A DNA stretch of 64,000 nt from Balanoglossus misakiensis (lineage: Eukaryota > Hemichordata), in NCBI GenBank assembly GCA_040954595.2, contig CM082576.2, forward strand, positions 15,252,001 through 15,316,000. Reading direction: 5' to 3'. The position numbers and the translations under genes are program-made. The notes under the pieces are model-generated. The model saw only the letters and a program-made list of their open reading frames with translations, did no database searches and had not been told where the DNA came from. Below, in pieces: positions 47,354 through 58,880 of the stretch. Position 1 is the first letter of the stretch; every line of letters begins with the position of its first letter.

Positions 47354-50300
47354 GCAGCAAAAACACACCAAATGCTTTAAAACCCACAACTTTTGCGGTG
47401 GTCTTGAGTCCAACAACTTTTACTTCGTTCTAAGATGGCGTCTTCTGGTCATAATCATGTGATTTTGACGACTGGAGGAGGTGTAAAAAGTTATAAAGTA
47501 ACTATAAGTAAATACACTGCCCTATACACTACAAAGGATGTCAGAATATACAATCAGCTATTAATCAAAATCATGATAAGATATGTCACAGCCTGAGGAA
47601 TTTTTTGCACACAGCCCTAAATATTTTCACAATACACTCAACAAATTTACCGCATGCAGCACAAAATAAAACATTGAATACCCAGATTTCTTAATTGTAA
47701 AAAAAAATCTAAAATACCATGATAAACTTCAACTAGAAAAACAACAATCAATAAATATACAGTGTTACTGTGTTTGTTTTGTAAACATTATCAACTCCAC
47801 CAAATTTTCTCTATGCATTTGGGAACGTATAAGTTGTCTACTGAAATCAATCCAATGATATTCATCATTACAGCATAAAGTTTCATTTATAATTTATTAA
47901 TTAATTAACACTAATTAATTATAAAATAGCATTGGCCCCCTGTAAAATTTCTGTTCCGAGTTCCTTGTTCCACACATCCCTAAGGTGCAGTACATCATGT
48001 CTAAGTAAGCGTACTTTCTTTTTCTGGTTAATATTTTATACTCCATTAAACCAGGTATTTTTACAACCAGATTGTAAAATAAAACTTAAAATTTCTAAGA
48101 GTACAAAAAGGAATGTGTAGCAACAATTCTTTGTGCCGGTATGTAGACCATAAAATGCACAGTCTCAAGTAGTGTCTTACTTCCTCGTTACTAAGAATAT
48201 AAACTAGGGTACTCTCTCTCCCCCCTCCCCCTCCCTTCTCTCTCCCCTCCCTCCTCCTTCCTCTCCATTCCTTCTTTCCCTCCCCCACTCTCTCATTCAT
48301 CGTGCTTCAGTGATACTAGCTAGGTTAATCTCCCGCACGTAGGCAAACTGTATGTCACTAAGCACTGGCATTTATAAATGGTTAAATTATTTACACAAGA
48401 CACTCCGTCTACTTTTTAAGATTAGAAGTAAAATGACCATAAATAAGTATCAGTTATCTTGAAAGCTGTAGACATCTGTCAATATATTAAAACCCCTATG
48501 TCAGGCAGCAAATACATGACTCAGCAAGGAGTTTCCTTATACAAAATATTTAGGTTGATAGCATATTATCTGGTGTCATGGAATGCAATCAATTTAACAT
48601 GGACAATTTTTATTTCAATAAAGTACTATTTCAGACAGGTGTGATAGCACCAAGCAAACATTATACATCCCTTCATAATTTGGGGAAAACAGAATTACGT
48701 AATGCTTCGCTCGATGATTATTTCCCACCAAATATGCTACTTTTCACCTTAGAAGTCTTATACATGTACCAAAAACTCGCTAGCTGTTTATAACCTCTAA
48801 TTAAAAAATCAATTCTGAGATATTGAAATTCAATATTTAAAGGAGTATGATCAATCAGCCCTGTAGCATTTTCCTCCCTAGCACTGTAGAATAAAATGAG
48901 AAATTTGACTTTTTTTGCCACCTTCCCTTTAGAGGCTTAAACCGCTACAAACTCACACTGGATTTTTTAAGCCATGAGGAGGTGGTAAGATTTTTTGCAC
49001 GTAGACTAACATTTGGTATTTGCCAACTTTGACATAGGGGTTAAGGTAAACATCAATAAATCAAAGCATGACGCATGTCTTCAAGTGTTTATGGTTAGAT
49101 TTCAATGTTATAGATTTTAAAATATATAAAATACTGTCCCGAAATGAGGTTCATTGACACTAGCATGAATTTGTCAAGACAAGTCCGACAAATTAACCAA
49201 AACTGCATGTTTATCACTTCAAATTCAATGAAACAAATATAACTGGTCCTCAGTATGATAGGGATACAGTATTACAAAACATATAAAGATCCCATTGTCA
49301 GATCGCCCACACATGACTCTCTGGATGCTTAAGCAAATATACCTGTGGTTTGTGACAAAAGGTCTGAGAGAAGGCTTGAAATCAGCTTGAAAGTTAAAAT
49401 TAGCTGTGGAGCCCTTATCAAAGAGGACAGGTACATTCCATGGCCACAATACCCTGTCAAGGCATACCATTGCCTCTTGGTAACACACAAATATGGTGAC
49501 AAGCAAGATGTGTTGGAACATGTTTGGTTTTGGACCAAGCCATGCATTTGATTGATGTGCATTTAAAAGTAAACCTGATCCAGAGTGGGACTTGTGAATC
49601 AATATTATATGCCAAAAGTTATCACCAGTCTTTCAACTATTCATCCACAAGACCCTCGGCCACAAAGGTTTTTTTTTTAAATGGATGATTGAATGATTGA
49701 ATGAGTGAGTGGGTGAGTGAGTGAGCGAGCGAGCGAGTGTGCATGCATGTGGGTGTGCGTGTGTGTACATACAAATTAAACTCGTCTACAGTAAGAGGCT
49801 TGACTTACTTTCATATATGTCCTGTAGACAACCAGACTCCATTCCAGATCTTCACACACTAAACAGATCAGAATAGCTTTAACTTAGTTCTGGTTCACCA
49901 GCCATATTTTCAAACATGCAGAATCAGATGGTGGTATCACTGAGAAGTGATGTAAATCCACAGGTAACTTCACAACACCACAACTTTGCCGGAATTTACT
50001 GAAGCAAAAACTCCTCTAGATTAGCATCTCAACCCTGTGAACAAGAGAAAAATATATTAAAATCACAGTTGAAAATAATTTTAATAGTCATTACTGGTAG
50101 CATGCCAATGTGGCCCAGAATCATTGAAAATTGTCAGGATGAACTCCGAACCTTTCCCGATTGCTTTGAGTGGTGACTGCAAATTCTGATGACGTCAGTG
50201 ACTTCAGCGTCACCTCGCTCGTTGCCCCTGGCAACAACGTGGGTAAGTATAACGTTGACACATGCCACGCCTCTGCAAAATAAGCCACCGTTACTGTGGA

Positions 50301-50381
50301 AAGTTGAGAGCTAGCTCACCAGTATGAATATGCATGTTCTCAGTTTTTTTACATTATATATTATTTCTATACTAATTCCAG
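47354..50381. other. Upstream region of the ankyrin-ROC gene, no gene assigned
   Basis: Contains the presumed promoter and 5' UTR just above 47353, a pyrimidine-rich tract (48213-48299) and a (GAGT)n/(GT)n run (49700-49770). Two overlapping ORFs at 49225-49602 (-) and 49345-49551 (+) have fairly protein-like composition but no recognised domain. Confidence 0.45.
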
Positions 50382-50498
50382 AACATGAGAAGACATTCGA
50401 AAATCATTATGATCATCTGACTGTGTTTGCTGAAGTCATTGAAAAGTGTACTCAGGAATTCAAACAGAGATTTCAAGAAGAAAATTTGTCACAAAATG
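50382..50498 (+). CDS. Candidate upstream exon, possibly of the zinc-finger gene
   Basis: Bounded by acceptor CTAATTCCAG and donor GTATGTATG. Between them 38 codons stay open, starting HEKTFENHYDHLTVFAEVI and containing a plausible helical segment. The exon ends in phase 1, which matches the phase required by the zinc-finger exon starting at 60261, 9.8 kb downstream. No initiator Met lies within the exon, so further upstream coding would be needed; the donor GTGG|GTAAGT at about 50232 fits by phase, but no start codon is seen in frame. The link to the zinc-finger gene is inference only. Confidence 0.35.
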
Positions 50499-50689
50499 GT
50501 ATGTATGTCAGTCAATACAAGACTTTCCTAAACTCTCCAATGACAGACACAGTCGGCCCGATCGCCAAAAAAGGAAATCTCATGAATATTTAAATAAGGT
50601 GTCAAAGGTAACTTTTCGCCCAATCAGATTCCTGGTTTTCGACTCATGCATATCAGTTCTATAGAAAATATGCATACCCGTAGTTTTAG

Positions 50690-51350
50690 TTCAATTAAAT
50701 AAAATCTACGTCGCCTAAATGCCCAGGATTTTGTCCGAGGACACATTGATACACCCTCTAGCGATCTACCGTTGCGTTTTGAAATCGACCGTTGCGTTTT
50801 TTAGTGACAGCTGATAATTTCTGCCATGCCCAAGTCCCCACTGTCGACAACGGCGATGATGGCTATTCTTGTATGTTTCCGGGTTTTAGTCCGAAGTTTT
50901 ACAAATGAAGTTCAATTAAATAAAATCTACGTCGCCTAAATGCCCAGGATTTTGTCCGAGGACACATTGATACACCCTCTAGCGATCTACCGTTGCGTTT
51001 TGAAATCGACCGTTGCGTTTTTTAGTGACAGCTGATAATTTCTGCCATGCCCAAGTCCCCACTGTCGACAACGGCGACGATGGCTATTCTTGTATGCTTC
51101 CGGGTTTTAGTCCGAAGTTTTACATATGAAGTTCAATTAAATACAATCTAGGTCGCCTAAATGCTCAGGATTTTGTCCGAGGACACATTGATACACGCTC
51201 TAGCGATCTACCGTTGCGTTTTGAAATCGACCGTTGCGTTTTGTAGCGACAACTGATAATTTCTGCCATGCCCAGGTCCTCACTATATACACACGGAGCT
51301 CCGTGCTATATACACAACGGCGATGATAACAATCTTGTGCGTGAGCTAGG
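50690..51350. repeat. 221-bp tandem repeat, nearly three copies
   Basis: Units begin TTCAATTAAATAAAATCTAC at 50690, 50911 and 51132. Each contains ACCGTTGCGTTTT twice, and GATTTTGTCCGAGGACACAT. The third copy is interrupted by a palindrome TATATACACACGGAGCTCCGTGCTATATA near 51287. Noncoding. Confidence 0.93.
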
Positions 51351-51851
51351 CCGTGGCTCAGTCACTCTCGATCCAAAAGTTTCATGATTTCTTTTATTCA
51401 CAATTACCAATTACCGTAAATGATAGAAAGGGTCGAATTCACAAAATATGACGATTACCTCATGAATTTGCGATGTCAATATGGAAACTGTTAGCAACCT
51501 CGCCAAACGTAAATTATATTACAACATACGCGCCGCGCAATAGCTCACAACACCGCTCATGCACACTCACAGTCACCGTATTACGAGTTTACTACGAGTA
51601 TCGCTGTGCCCCTGTATCAGTTGCGTCTTTATACCATACATGTAGCTGATATAGTCCGACTAGCACAAGTATGGATCGTTATACTTGGCCGCATTGACAC
51701 TGAAAAGTGAGGCCCAAAGTTTACTATAAAGCATGTAGTGAATCTGCAAGGTCGCCCTCATTCAGGGAATCACCATGGCGACATAGCTGCCCCGTGAATA
51801 CTCGAGGCGGAAACCGTGGGAGTCTACGCCTGGCTGCGGATGGACCAACAG

Positions 51852-54546
51852 TATGGAAAGCCACAGCTGTCTTAAGTCCATTGTTACCATTATATGCTCT
51901 GCATACATCATTATACGCTGCCCATACATCATTATACGACGCTGATACATCATTATACCCTGCTCGTACATCATTATACGACACTCGTACATCATAATAC
52001 AATGTGCATACATCATTATACAATGTGCATATATCATTATACAATGTGCATACATCATTATACGATATGCATACATCATTATACAATGTGCATACATCAT
52101 TATACGACGCTCATACATCTTTATACAATGTGTATACATCATTATACAATGTGCATATATCATTATACGATGTGCATACATCATTATACGCTGCTTGTGC
52201 ATCATTATACGCTGTGGATACATCATTATACGCTGCCCATACAGAATTATACGACGCTTATGCATCATTATACGACGCTTATACATCATTATACGCTGCT
52301 TGTGCATCATTATACGCTGTGCATACATCATTATGCGTCGCTCATTCACCATGATACTATGCCCATTCAACATACGGTGCGCGTTTGGCTTTATACTATG
52401 CCGACATGTCATTATGATATGCTATTCCTAACCCCAATTCCGTCAAAGAGGGCGCACTTATACACATGACGGTACTGAAGTAAGACTTGGATTCGGTTTT
52501 GGTTTCGAGAGACTGAAAGTACATGTAGTTAAGCATTTTCGGGCGACCATCGCGGTTTGGCATCTGCAGTACGAGTATGAAAATAAGTTTTTATAACTCT
52601 GTAAAAATATGAATATATTTGATCAAACTCTTTCGACATGTTATGTATGATATTTTTGGCACCAAATCACAGTTTTTGCACATCAGAAATTGTTTAATAC
52701 ATATTTTATCATCGAGAAACATACTTCGATGATAAAAAGATATAATTTTGAAATTTTCGGCTTGAATAAACATTTTTTGGGTGAGAAAAATGTCATACAT
52801 AACAAGTACAGATTAAATTAAAGCTGCAAGCAGCGTTGGCGGGGCACAAGCGGTTCCCATGGTAACCAGCAAATGCCAAGGCTGTATCTGCTGTGGATAC
52901 CAAGATATGGGAAAGTAAGTCAAAAGTCACCTGAGGTCACCCCATATTTGCGCAAAAATATTGGACCTCATACTAGTCTGCGTCCAACAAAAACCAGACC
53001 CGTAGCCCTATTGGTTCGCCTAGAATTAGGTATGCACATAATTAATGAAGTCTTGTGTAAGACTCCATTGTGCTCAATCCCCCCAAAAGCCAGGGCTCTA
53101 ACTGCTGCGGCTGCTGAGATATGGGAAATTAAATCAAAGGTCACCCAAGGTCACCCAAAATTTGGGCATAAAATGTTGACCCCATAGTGGACCATGTCCA
53201 ACAAACACACGACCTCTAGCCCTATTGGTTAGCCTGGAATAAGATATGCAGAAAAATGATGTTTCAGAAATAGGTCAAAGGTCATTGATAAAATTCCCAA
53301 AATATTTGTGTCATGTCCTGGTAGCAGTGGTACCCATGTCCACAAATTCCATGACTGTGGTGCTGTTGCAAGAGGAGGTACAAGGCATATGCATATATAA
53401 TTAGTTGTTTTAAAACTGGGTCAAAGGTCATGGGAAAATTGGACCCCCCCCAAAAAAAAAAAAAAAAATAATAATAATAATAATAATTGTGACAAGTTCC
53501 GGTCATATGATGACTCATATCCACAAAAAGATTTTCCGTGCTGTCATCATTTTGGCTACAAAACGGAATTTTCATTTTTCAATGGTTTTCCGAAAATCCA
53601 ATATGGCCGCCATAACGATAGACCAATCACAGTGCGCTTCGCATACTATATAGACATAGGTTAGGTGACCACATACCCCGAATCCCGTGACTCGGCAATC
53701 GCTGGTTCTGGAGGAGAAGATTTTTTAAAGTTTTAAGTAGTTTTTCAGAAAAACAATTGTAGCAAAAAACCTGCAACTTTGACAGCATAATTTCCAATTA
53801 CAAAAATGATGGACAAAAGGTAGTCTACCTGCACGCCAAATTTAAAGGTGATCAGACTTGTAGTTTCTGAGATCTGAGATTTGCATTTTTTCACGAAATC
53901 CAATAAGGCCGCCAGGTCACGTGACTAATTAAATATTCACAAGCCACTGCACATCTACTCATTGACCTTGACCACTGTTGCAAGTTTGAGAAGTGTACCT
54001 GCAGTAGTTTCAGAGATCTAGTTGGCCGAAGATTGACAGGAGAATAAAGAAAGAAAAACCCGAAAAGTGCGCCCTCTTTGACGGAATTGCGGTTAGGCAT
54101 AGCATATCATAATGACATGTCTGCATAGTATAAAGCCAAACGCGCACCGTATGTTGAACGGGCATAGTATCATGGTGAATGAGCGACGTATAATGATGTA
54201 GGCACAGCGTATAATGATGTAGGCACAGCGTATAATGATGTATGCACAGCGTATAATGCTGTATACACATTGTATAAAGATGTATGGGCAGCGTATAATG
54301 ATGTATGGGCAATGTATAATGATGTATTCACAGCGTATAACGATGCACAAGCAGCGTATAATGATGTATGCACATTGTATAAAGATGTATGAGCGTCGTA
54401 TAATGATGTATGGGCAATGTATAATGATGTATTCACATCGTATAACGTTGCACAAGCAGCGTATAATGATGTATGCACATTGTATAATGATGTATAAGCG
54501 TCGTATAATGGTAACAATGGACTTAAGACAGCTGTGGCTTTCCATA
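51852..54546. mobile_element. Foldback element with minisatellite arms, 2695 bp
   Basis: The termini are a 43-base inverted repeat starting TATGGAAAGCCACAGCTGTC. CAACAG is duplicated on both sides (51846-51851 and 54547-54552), and the uninterrupted site is in the 3' LTR. Each arm continues into 21-bp tandem units of the form ACATCATTATACxxxGxxCAT (about 51890-52350 and, inverted, 54175-54500) and then a shared block near 52364-52460 and 54068-54170. The central 1.6 kb contains a degenerate piece of the dispersed repeat (52815-53290) and no ORF. The structure resembles Drosophila FB elements in plan; superfamily not assigned. Confidence 0.88.
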
Positions 54547-54637
54547 CAACAGCGTGGTTTTGGGGCTGTGCAGAGCATGTAGACGTAGTCAAGTTAGAGC
54601 CCGTGGTAATAGGTCAGTCGGGACGGTAATCACAACA

Positions 54638-55709
54638 TTGGCGCTGCGAGCCTGTGTTCCTACTTTGTGCGGGGAAACGGGTTTTCTTTGATAAGCGGGG
54701 GAGAGTGGTGTTTCTGTGGCCGGAATTCAGCGATTGCGTCCGGGTGAGGCGTGGGGTTTTTTCTGGGCTAGGAAAAAACGGGAAATCGGGGATAGCCGGG
54801 GCAGAAAGACACTGGGCAAACTCTCGCGGACCGCGGGGAATTTCTAGTGACATTTAGGGACGGTACTGGGTAGGTACCGGGGTTTTCACGATAGTTTTCA
54901 GTGAATTTTATTACTGACCACGTGGGTGAAAACGGGGCCACTGTTTTTACATGCAGTCTGCTCTTGGTTTCAACTCGTTTGTGAGTTGGCTGTTGGACAT
55001 TCCGATTCAGGGGGACTGGGGTATTTTCGGGATTCATTCATCTGTTTTTGATAGCGTTCCGGATTTTCTGGAATATTTTCCGGAATTTTCAATCGCGCAT
55101 TTTGTGTGTGTGCGCGTGTCGTCAGTTCTATTTTTAGCGACCCTCACTCCAGAAAAACGTGTTTCGGAGCAGCGTTCCGCGCATGCGCAGAAACTTTTCC
55201 CGCCGTTGCCAGAGAACGGTATGGTACATTCCGCGTTTTTTTGGTGTGGGAGTGAGTGAGCGTTCGTTTATTGTACTCCGTTTACATCTTTTATTTATCA
55301 CTCGTTTCATGCGAGTGGCCTATTTATTTACGTTCGTGATTATTCTTTTCAATAAAGAGCTGTTTTATATTTGTCAACCTCAAGCTGGTGTTGCCTAGGA
55401 CAACCAGCAGTGTGTGTCAAGTATTGTGACTCTTGAATTATTGATTTGAGTGTGTGAATTTTATTTTGGGGGACTTGGCTGTACGTTTAAAAAGTTGCGA
55501 GGGAAAGAAGTACAGCACTAACGGGCTCATCAAACATCTCGAAGGGCCCACCACAGTGATTTCCCAGGTTGATTTAGCTTCCGGGGATAAGCACCAGATT
55601 GTTTCACTATTACCCACGACGTTCCTTTTGAATTGAAGTTGAACCTCTGGGGTAACCTTCTTATGTTAATTGTTGAGTTGATTGGCCAGCCGTCTCCGAC
55701 TCGATCAGG
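54638..55709 (+). other. Leader of the LTR retrotransposon
   Basis: Starts with the primer-site-like sequence and runs to the gag start. No ORF of note. It probably holds packaging and 5' UTR functions, by analogy with other LTR elements. Confidence 0.55.
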
Positions 55710-58199
55710 ATGGCCTCCAATCAGAAAGTGTATATTAATACATGTGACACTTGGACCCTGAAAACTTTACCAGGGGTAGGGGAGAAGGTAGCCCGAGCAA
55801 TTATTGCACTTAGAAACAAATTTGGTAGGGTTACACCTGGCATGTTGAAAGACGTGCCCCGCCTTAGGTTGACACCAGAGTTTCACAAGAAAGTTGTGTA
55901 CGACACAAAAACGGGAAGTTCCTCTCGTTCTGACTATTCATCAGACAGTTACATGAATAGTAGCAATAGGAGCCCTGGTGTAAATGCCAAAAGAAGTTGC
56001 CCTCCTAGGGTAGGCGAATATGACAACAGCAGATCCCATAGTGTTCGTGGCAGGGAAGGGAGTCAACCCACACTTTCTTATTGGTGTTGGGGAAATGATG
56101 CCCATGAACCCATGCCCAGAAACACTTTCAGACACGAAGTTCAATTTTCAGACCCAAATGAAGAACATAGGGGTGCCCCGAATGGAGATCACAAGCCCCA
56201 GAATTCAAGTGGTTTCTCACAAATGTACGAAAACCCAAGGCATGATCCACGTCTGGATGAGGGAGGGCCTTGGGGACGGGGTGTTTTCAACTATGGGGAG
56301 CCATGGGATAGGGATAGTGTTGACACTTATGTCACAGTACCGAGGGGGTGGGATCAGAACCAGTATCCTGGAGAGTTTGCAGGAACAGTCCCTCAACATG
56401 AACTGGAAGGGTTTACCAGACATTATACGCCACCACCCCCATATTCAGTGAGGCATATGCCAAACCCAGCTAGTCCATACAACACACAGTATGAACTACC
56501 ACCTCATAGCTATAGCCTATACATGCCCACCAGTATCGAAGACAATTATGGGAATTGGGACCAAACCCCTCTTGAGAATGAATCACGGTTCCACCCTTAT
56601 GGTGAACCATCTTTTGGGAATACAAGGTCAGGTCTGAGTAGGGAAGGGTTTGTTTCTAGCCCTGAGACATTTAATATACCAAAGACCTTGGTGTACACTG
56701 GGAAAACAAAATGGAGTGTTTTCTTTGACAAGTTCAATAGCTACGCAGACGCACATGGGTGGACAGAGACCGAGCGAAAATGCGGCTTGTGTTTGTGCTT
56801 TGACGGTGACGCAAGCGAATATTATTCAACACTGATGAGTCGCGAACGAGATATGTGTTACCGGAAACTTGTCCACAAACTTGAAAAGCGCTTTGGGCAG
56901 TATGAACAACCGGAAATAGTTCAAACGAAATTCTGGCGGTTGCGTCAACAAGCCGAGGAAACACTTGAGAAATGGGCAGATCGCGTTCAATCACTTGCGG
57001 TGTGCGCTTTCCCCGACCTCCCAGACAGTGCCAGAGACCGACGGGCAGTGGTGAAATTTTGTCAAGGGTGTTCAGACCGTGCGGCAGGACTATCAGTCGC
57101 ACACCAGCACGTCTCCTCAATGGAGAAAGCGATAGATCAAATACGTTGGTTTCAGTATAACCGCCGTGAAATCTACGGCCAGCAACAGTCACGCAGAGAT
57201 AGTAAGCAAATGACATCAGAGACAGATAGTGAGGATGAAGTGTCAGACGCGAGTGAAGCCAGCCGGTCGCGATCGCTCTCACCAGAGGGAAAGTACAGTT
57301 ATGGGGAAGTTGAACAAGTGCACTCACAGTCTGAGGAGGAAACAGTTACTTTCACTGACCATTTAGAACAGTCCAAGGGGGGAGGCAAGGAAACGTATAA
57401 TGCCATGGCCAACACCGGGGTGGGCTCTCCATGTGCCATTGCCGACCCAGGGGAGAATAATGCCACCTCCATGGAAAAGAATACAAGGGATCGAACCCAA
57501 TCCCAGGGAGGGGATTCAGAAATAGCATGCGAGGCCACTTGGGATAAGGGGGCCATACATCCGGAAAACAAAAGTCAGTTATCCCAGGCAGTTTCCAGTG
57601 AGACCATCTACGAGCATAAGTCCTATCTGGACCCAGGGGACACTAAGACAAGGGATGAGAATCACTTGTCGGAGACCCTGGAAGAACATACCTCTGAATC
57701 ACTCACTCAGGATAATGCCGGGAACGAGGGAAGTGCCCAAGCCATAAACATAGGCCAATCGTTGTCGGGGTCTCTGTATAGTATACCAATGACTGTTGGC
57801 CGTGAACAGAAACCGGGCAGTGTGTCAAGGGTGGTGGGGAACCATCCAGGGAAGAAAGTTCGTAATGTAAGCACTCTATCGGGTTTGGTGGGACCAAACG
57901 AATATCCCAGCTATCGAAACGGTGAGCTTCCACAAGGTTTACTTTGTGACGGTACTCACCAGAAGTGGGGACAGTGTATAGAGGACATGGCCAATACAAC
58001 ACCTTTGGCCAGGGCAGCTACCCAAGGGATCTCCCTCAACAGCCTAAGTGGGGGTAAGTCCAAATTGGGAAGGGATGAATTGCCCCATTTCCTGGGCGAG
58101 GAACTAGGTGACCTAGTCCATCCCCATGGGAATAAGCTGGGGTTGGGGACCCACACAATCTGGCCCTGGGATCCAGGGGGGTTGAGCCTATGTGGATAG
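55710..58199 (+). CDS. Gag polyprotein of the LTR retrotransposon with N-terminal HhH motif, 829 aa
   Basis: Uninterrupted ORF between the leader and the 3' LTR. Near the N-terminus (about 14-45) is a helix-hairpin-helix motif, TLPGVGEKVARAIIALRNKF, of the kind that binds DNA non-specifically. A disordered region rich in Gly, Pro, Tyr and His follows. From about residue 324 to 490 there is a Gypsy-type capsid region (YTGKTKWSVFFDKFNSYA, then YYSTLMSRERDMCYRKLVHK and a long helical part through QIRWFQYNRREIYG). The C-terminal third is acidic and Ser/Gly-rich. No CCHC zinc knuckle and no protease active site are seen. Gag proteins assemble the particle that packages retrotransposon RNA. An intact 829-codon frame implies recent selection or recent insertion. 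The initiator is the first Met after the leader and has MASN context. Confidence 0.85.
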   Translation: MASNQKVYINTCDTWTLKTLPGVGEKVARAIIALRNKFGRVTPGMLKDVPRLRLTPEFHKKVVYDTKTGSSSRSDYSSDSYMNSSNRSPGVNAKRSCPPRVGEYDNSRSHSVRGREGSQPTLSYWCWGNDAHEPMPRNTFRHEVQFSDPNEEHRGAPNGDHKPQNSSGFSQMYENPRHDPRLDEGGPWGRGVFNYGEPWDRDSVDTYVTVPRGWDQNQYPGEFAGTVPQHELEGFTRHYTPPPPYSVRHMPNPASPYNTQYELPPHSYSLYMPTSIEDNYGNWDQTPLENESRFHPYGEPSFGNTRSGLSREGFVSSPETFNIPKTLVYTGKTKWSVFFDKFNSYADAHGWTETERKCGLCLCFDGDASEYYSTLMSRERDMCYRKLVHKLEKRFGQYEQPEIVQTKFWRLRQQAEETLEKWADRVQSLAVCAFPDLPDSARDRRAVVKFCQGCSDRAAGLSVAHQHVSSMEKAIDQIRWFQYNRREIYGQQQSRRDSKQMTSETDSEDEVSDASEASRSRSLSPEGKYSYGEVEQVHSQSEEETVTFTDHLEQSKGGGKETYNAMANTGVGSPCAIADPGENNATSMEKNTRDRTQSQGGDSEIACEATWDKGAIHPENKSQLSQAVSSETIYEHKSYLDPGDTKTRDENHLSETLEEHTSESLTQDNAGNEGSAQAINIGQSLSGSLYSIPMTVGREQKPGSVSRVVGNHPGKKVRNVSTLSGLVGPNEYPSYRNGELPQGLLCDGTHQKWGQCIEDMANTTPLARAATQGISLNSLSGGKSKLGRDELPHFLGEELGDLVHPHGNKLGLGTHTIWPWDPGGLSLCG

Positions 58200-58669
58200 G
58201 GTGTTAGCACTCAGGGGGGAACATTTGCAAATAGCCCCACTGTCTCATGGGGACATCGCCTGAAGCGAGAATATCCCAGTGAGGGAGGGGGAAGTTTTGT
58301 TCAATAGTACACCTTTCTTTCCTGCGGTCAATCAGGGAGCCTGGCAAAGCCAATGCCCAAATTGACCCGGAAGGACAAACAAAATACCACCTTCTTGCGC
58401 CAATTGTTCCGTGCCCATATCGCTAAGAAACAGATTCAGGTTATGCTGATCGACTTACCGGGAGATACTAGTATACTTCGGTATAGTCCCATGGTGTTGC
58501 ATCAGCTGGGAGAATCTGTTGGGCATACTCGGTAAAGCCCAGTTTGGGTAATATTTCAAGTGGGGGGACATCTATTTTTGTGTTTGTTTATGTTGTGTTG
58601 CATTGTGTTTTGTTATTCCCTGGAGTTTGGGGAGAAGAACGACGCCTCAAAAGATGTGATGGGGAGGAG
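58200..58669 (+). other. Region between gag and the 3' LTR
   Basis: A short ORF (58353-58535, 60 codons) may be a remnant of a lost pol region, but it has no recognisable motif. A GTGGGGGGACA purine-rich tract occurs near 58560 and the polypurine tract directly before the LTR. Confidence 0.5.
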
Positions 58670-58880
58670 TGTAGTGAATCTGCAAGGTCGCCCTCATTCA
58701 GGGCATCACCATGGCGACATAGCTGCCCCGTGAGTACTCGAGGCGGAAACCGTGGGAGTCTACGCCTGGCTGCGGATGGACCAACAGCGTGGTTTTGGGG
58801 CTGTGCAGAGCATGTAGACGTAGTCAAGTTAGAGGCCGTGGTAATAGGTCAGTCGGGACGGTAATCACAACAAGCATTTA

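Larger units (their letters stand above)
51734..58872 (+). mobile_element. Gag-only LTR retrotransposon with a split 5' LTR
   Basis: The 5' LTR starts TGTAGTGAATC at 51734 and ends CACAACA at 54637; the 3' LTR is 58670-58872 (203 bp). AGCA flanks both ends (51730-51733 and 58873-58876). After the 5' LTR comes a primer-site-like TTGGCGCTGCGAG (54638). The 3' LTR is preceded by the purine tract GATGGGGAGGAG. Removing the foldback insertion and one copy of its 6-bp duplication leaves a 203-bp 5' LTR, exactly the length of the 3' LTR. The internal region has a leader of about 1.07 kb and one gag ORF (55710-58199). No protease, reverse transcriptase or integrase is seen, so it must be mobilised in trans. 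Gypsy affinity is inferred from the capsid. Confidence 0.9.

Noticed and set aside
51762-52469. Long ORFs encoding seven-residue repeats (HHYTMCI, TSLYNVH types), with mirror versions at 54010-54592
   Set aside because: The 21-bp minisatellite has a period divisible by three and lacks stops in most frames; it belongs to a foldback element and shows no coding signature.
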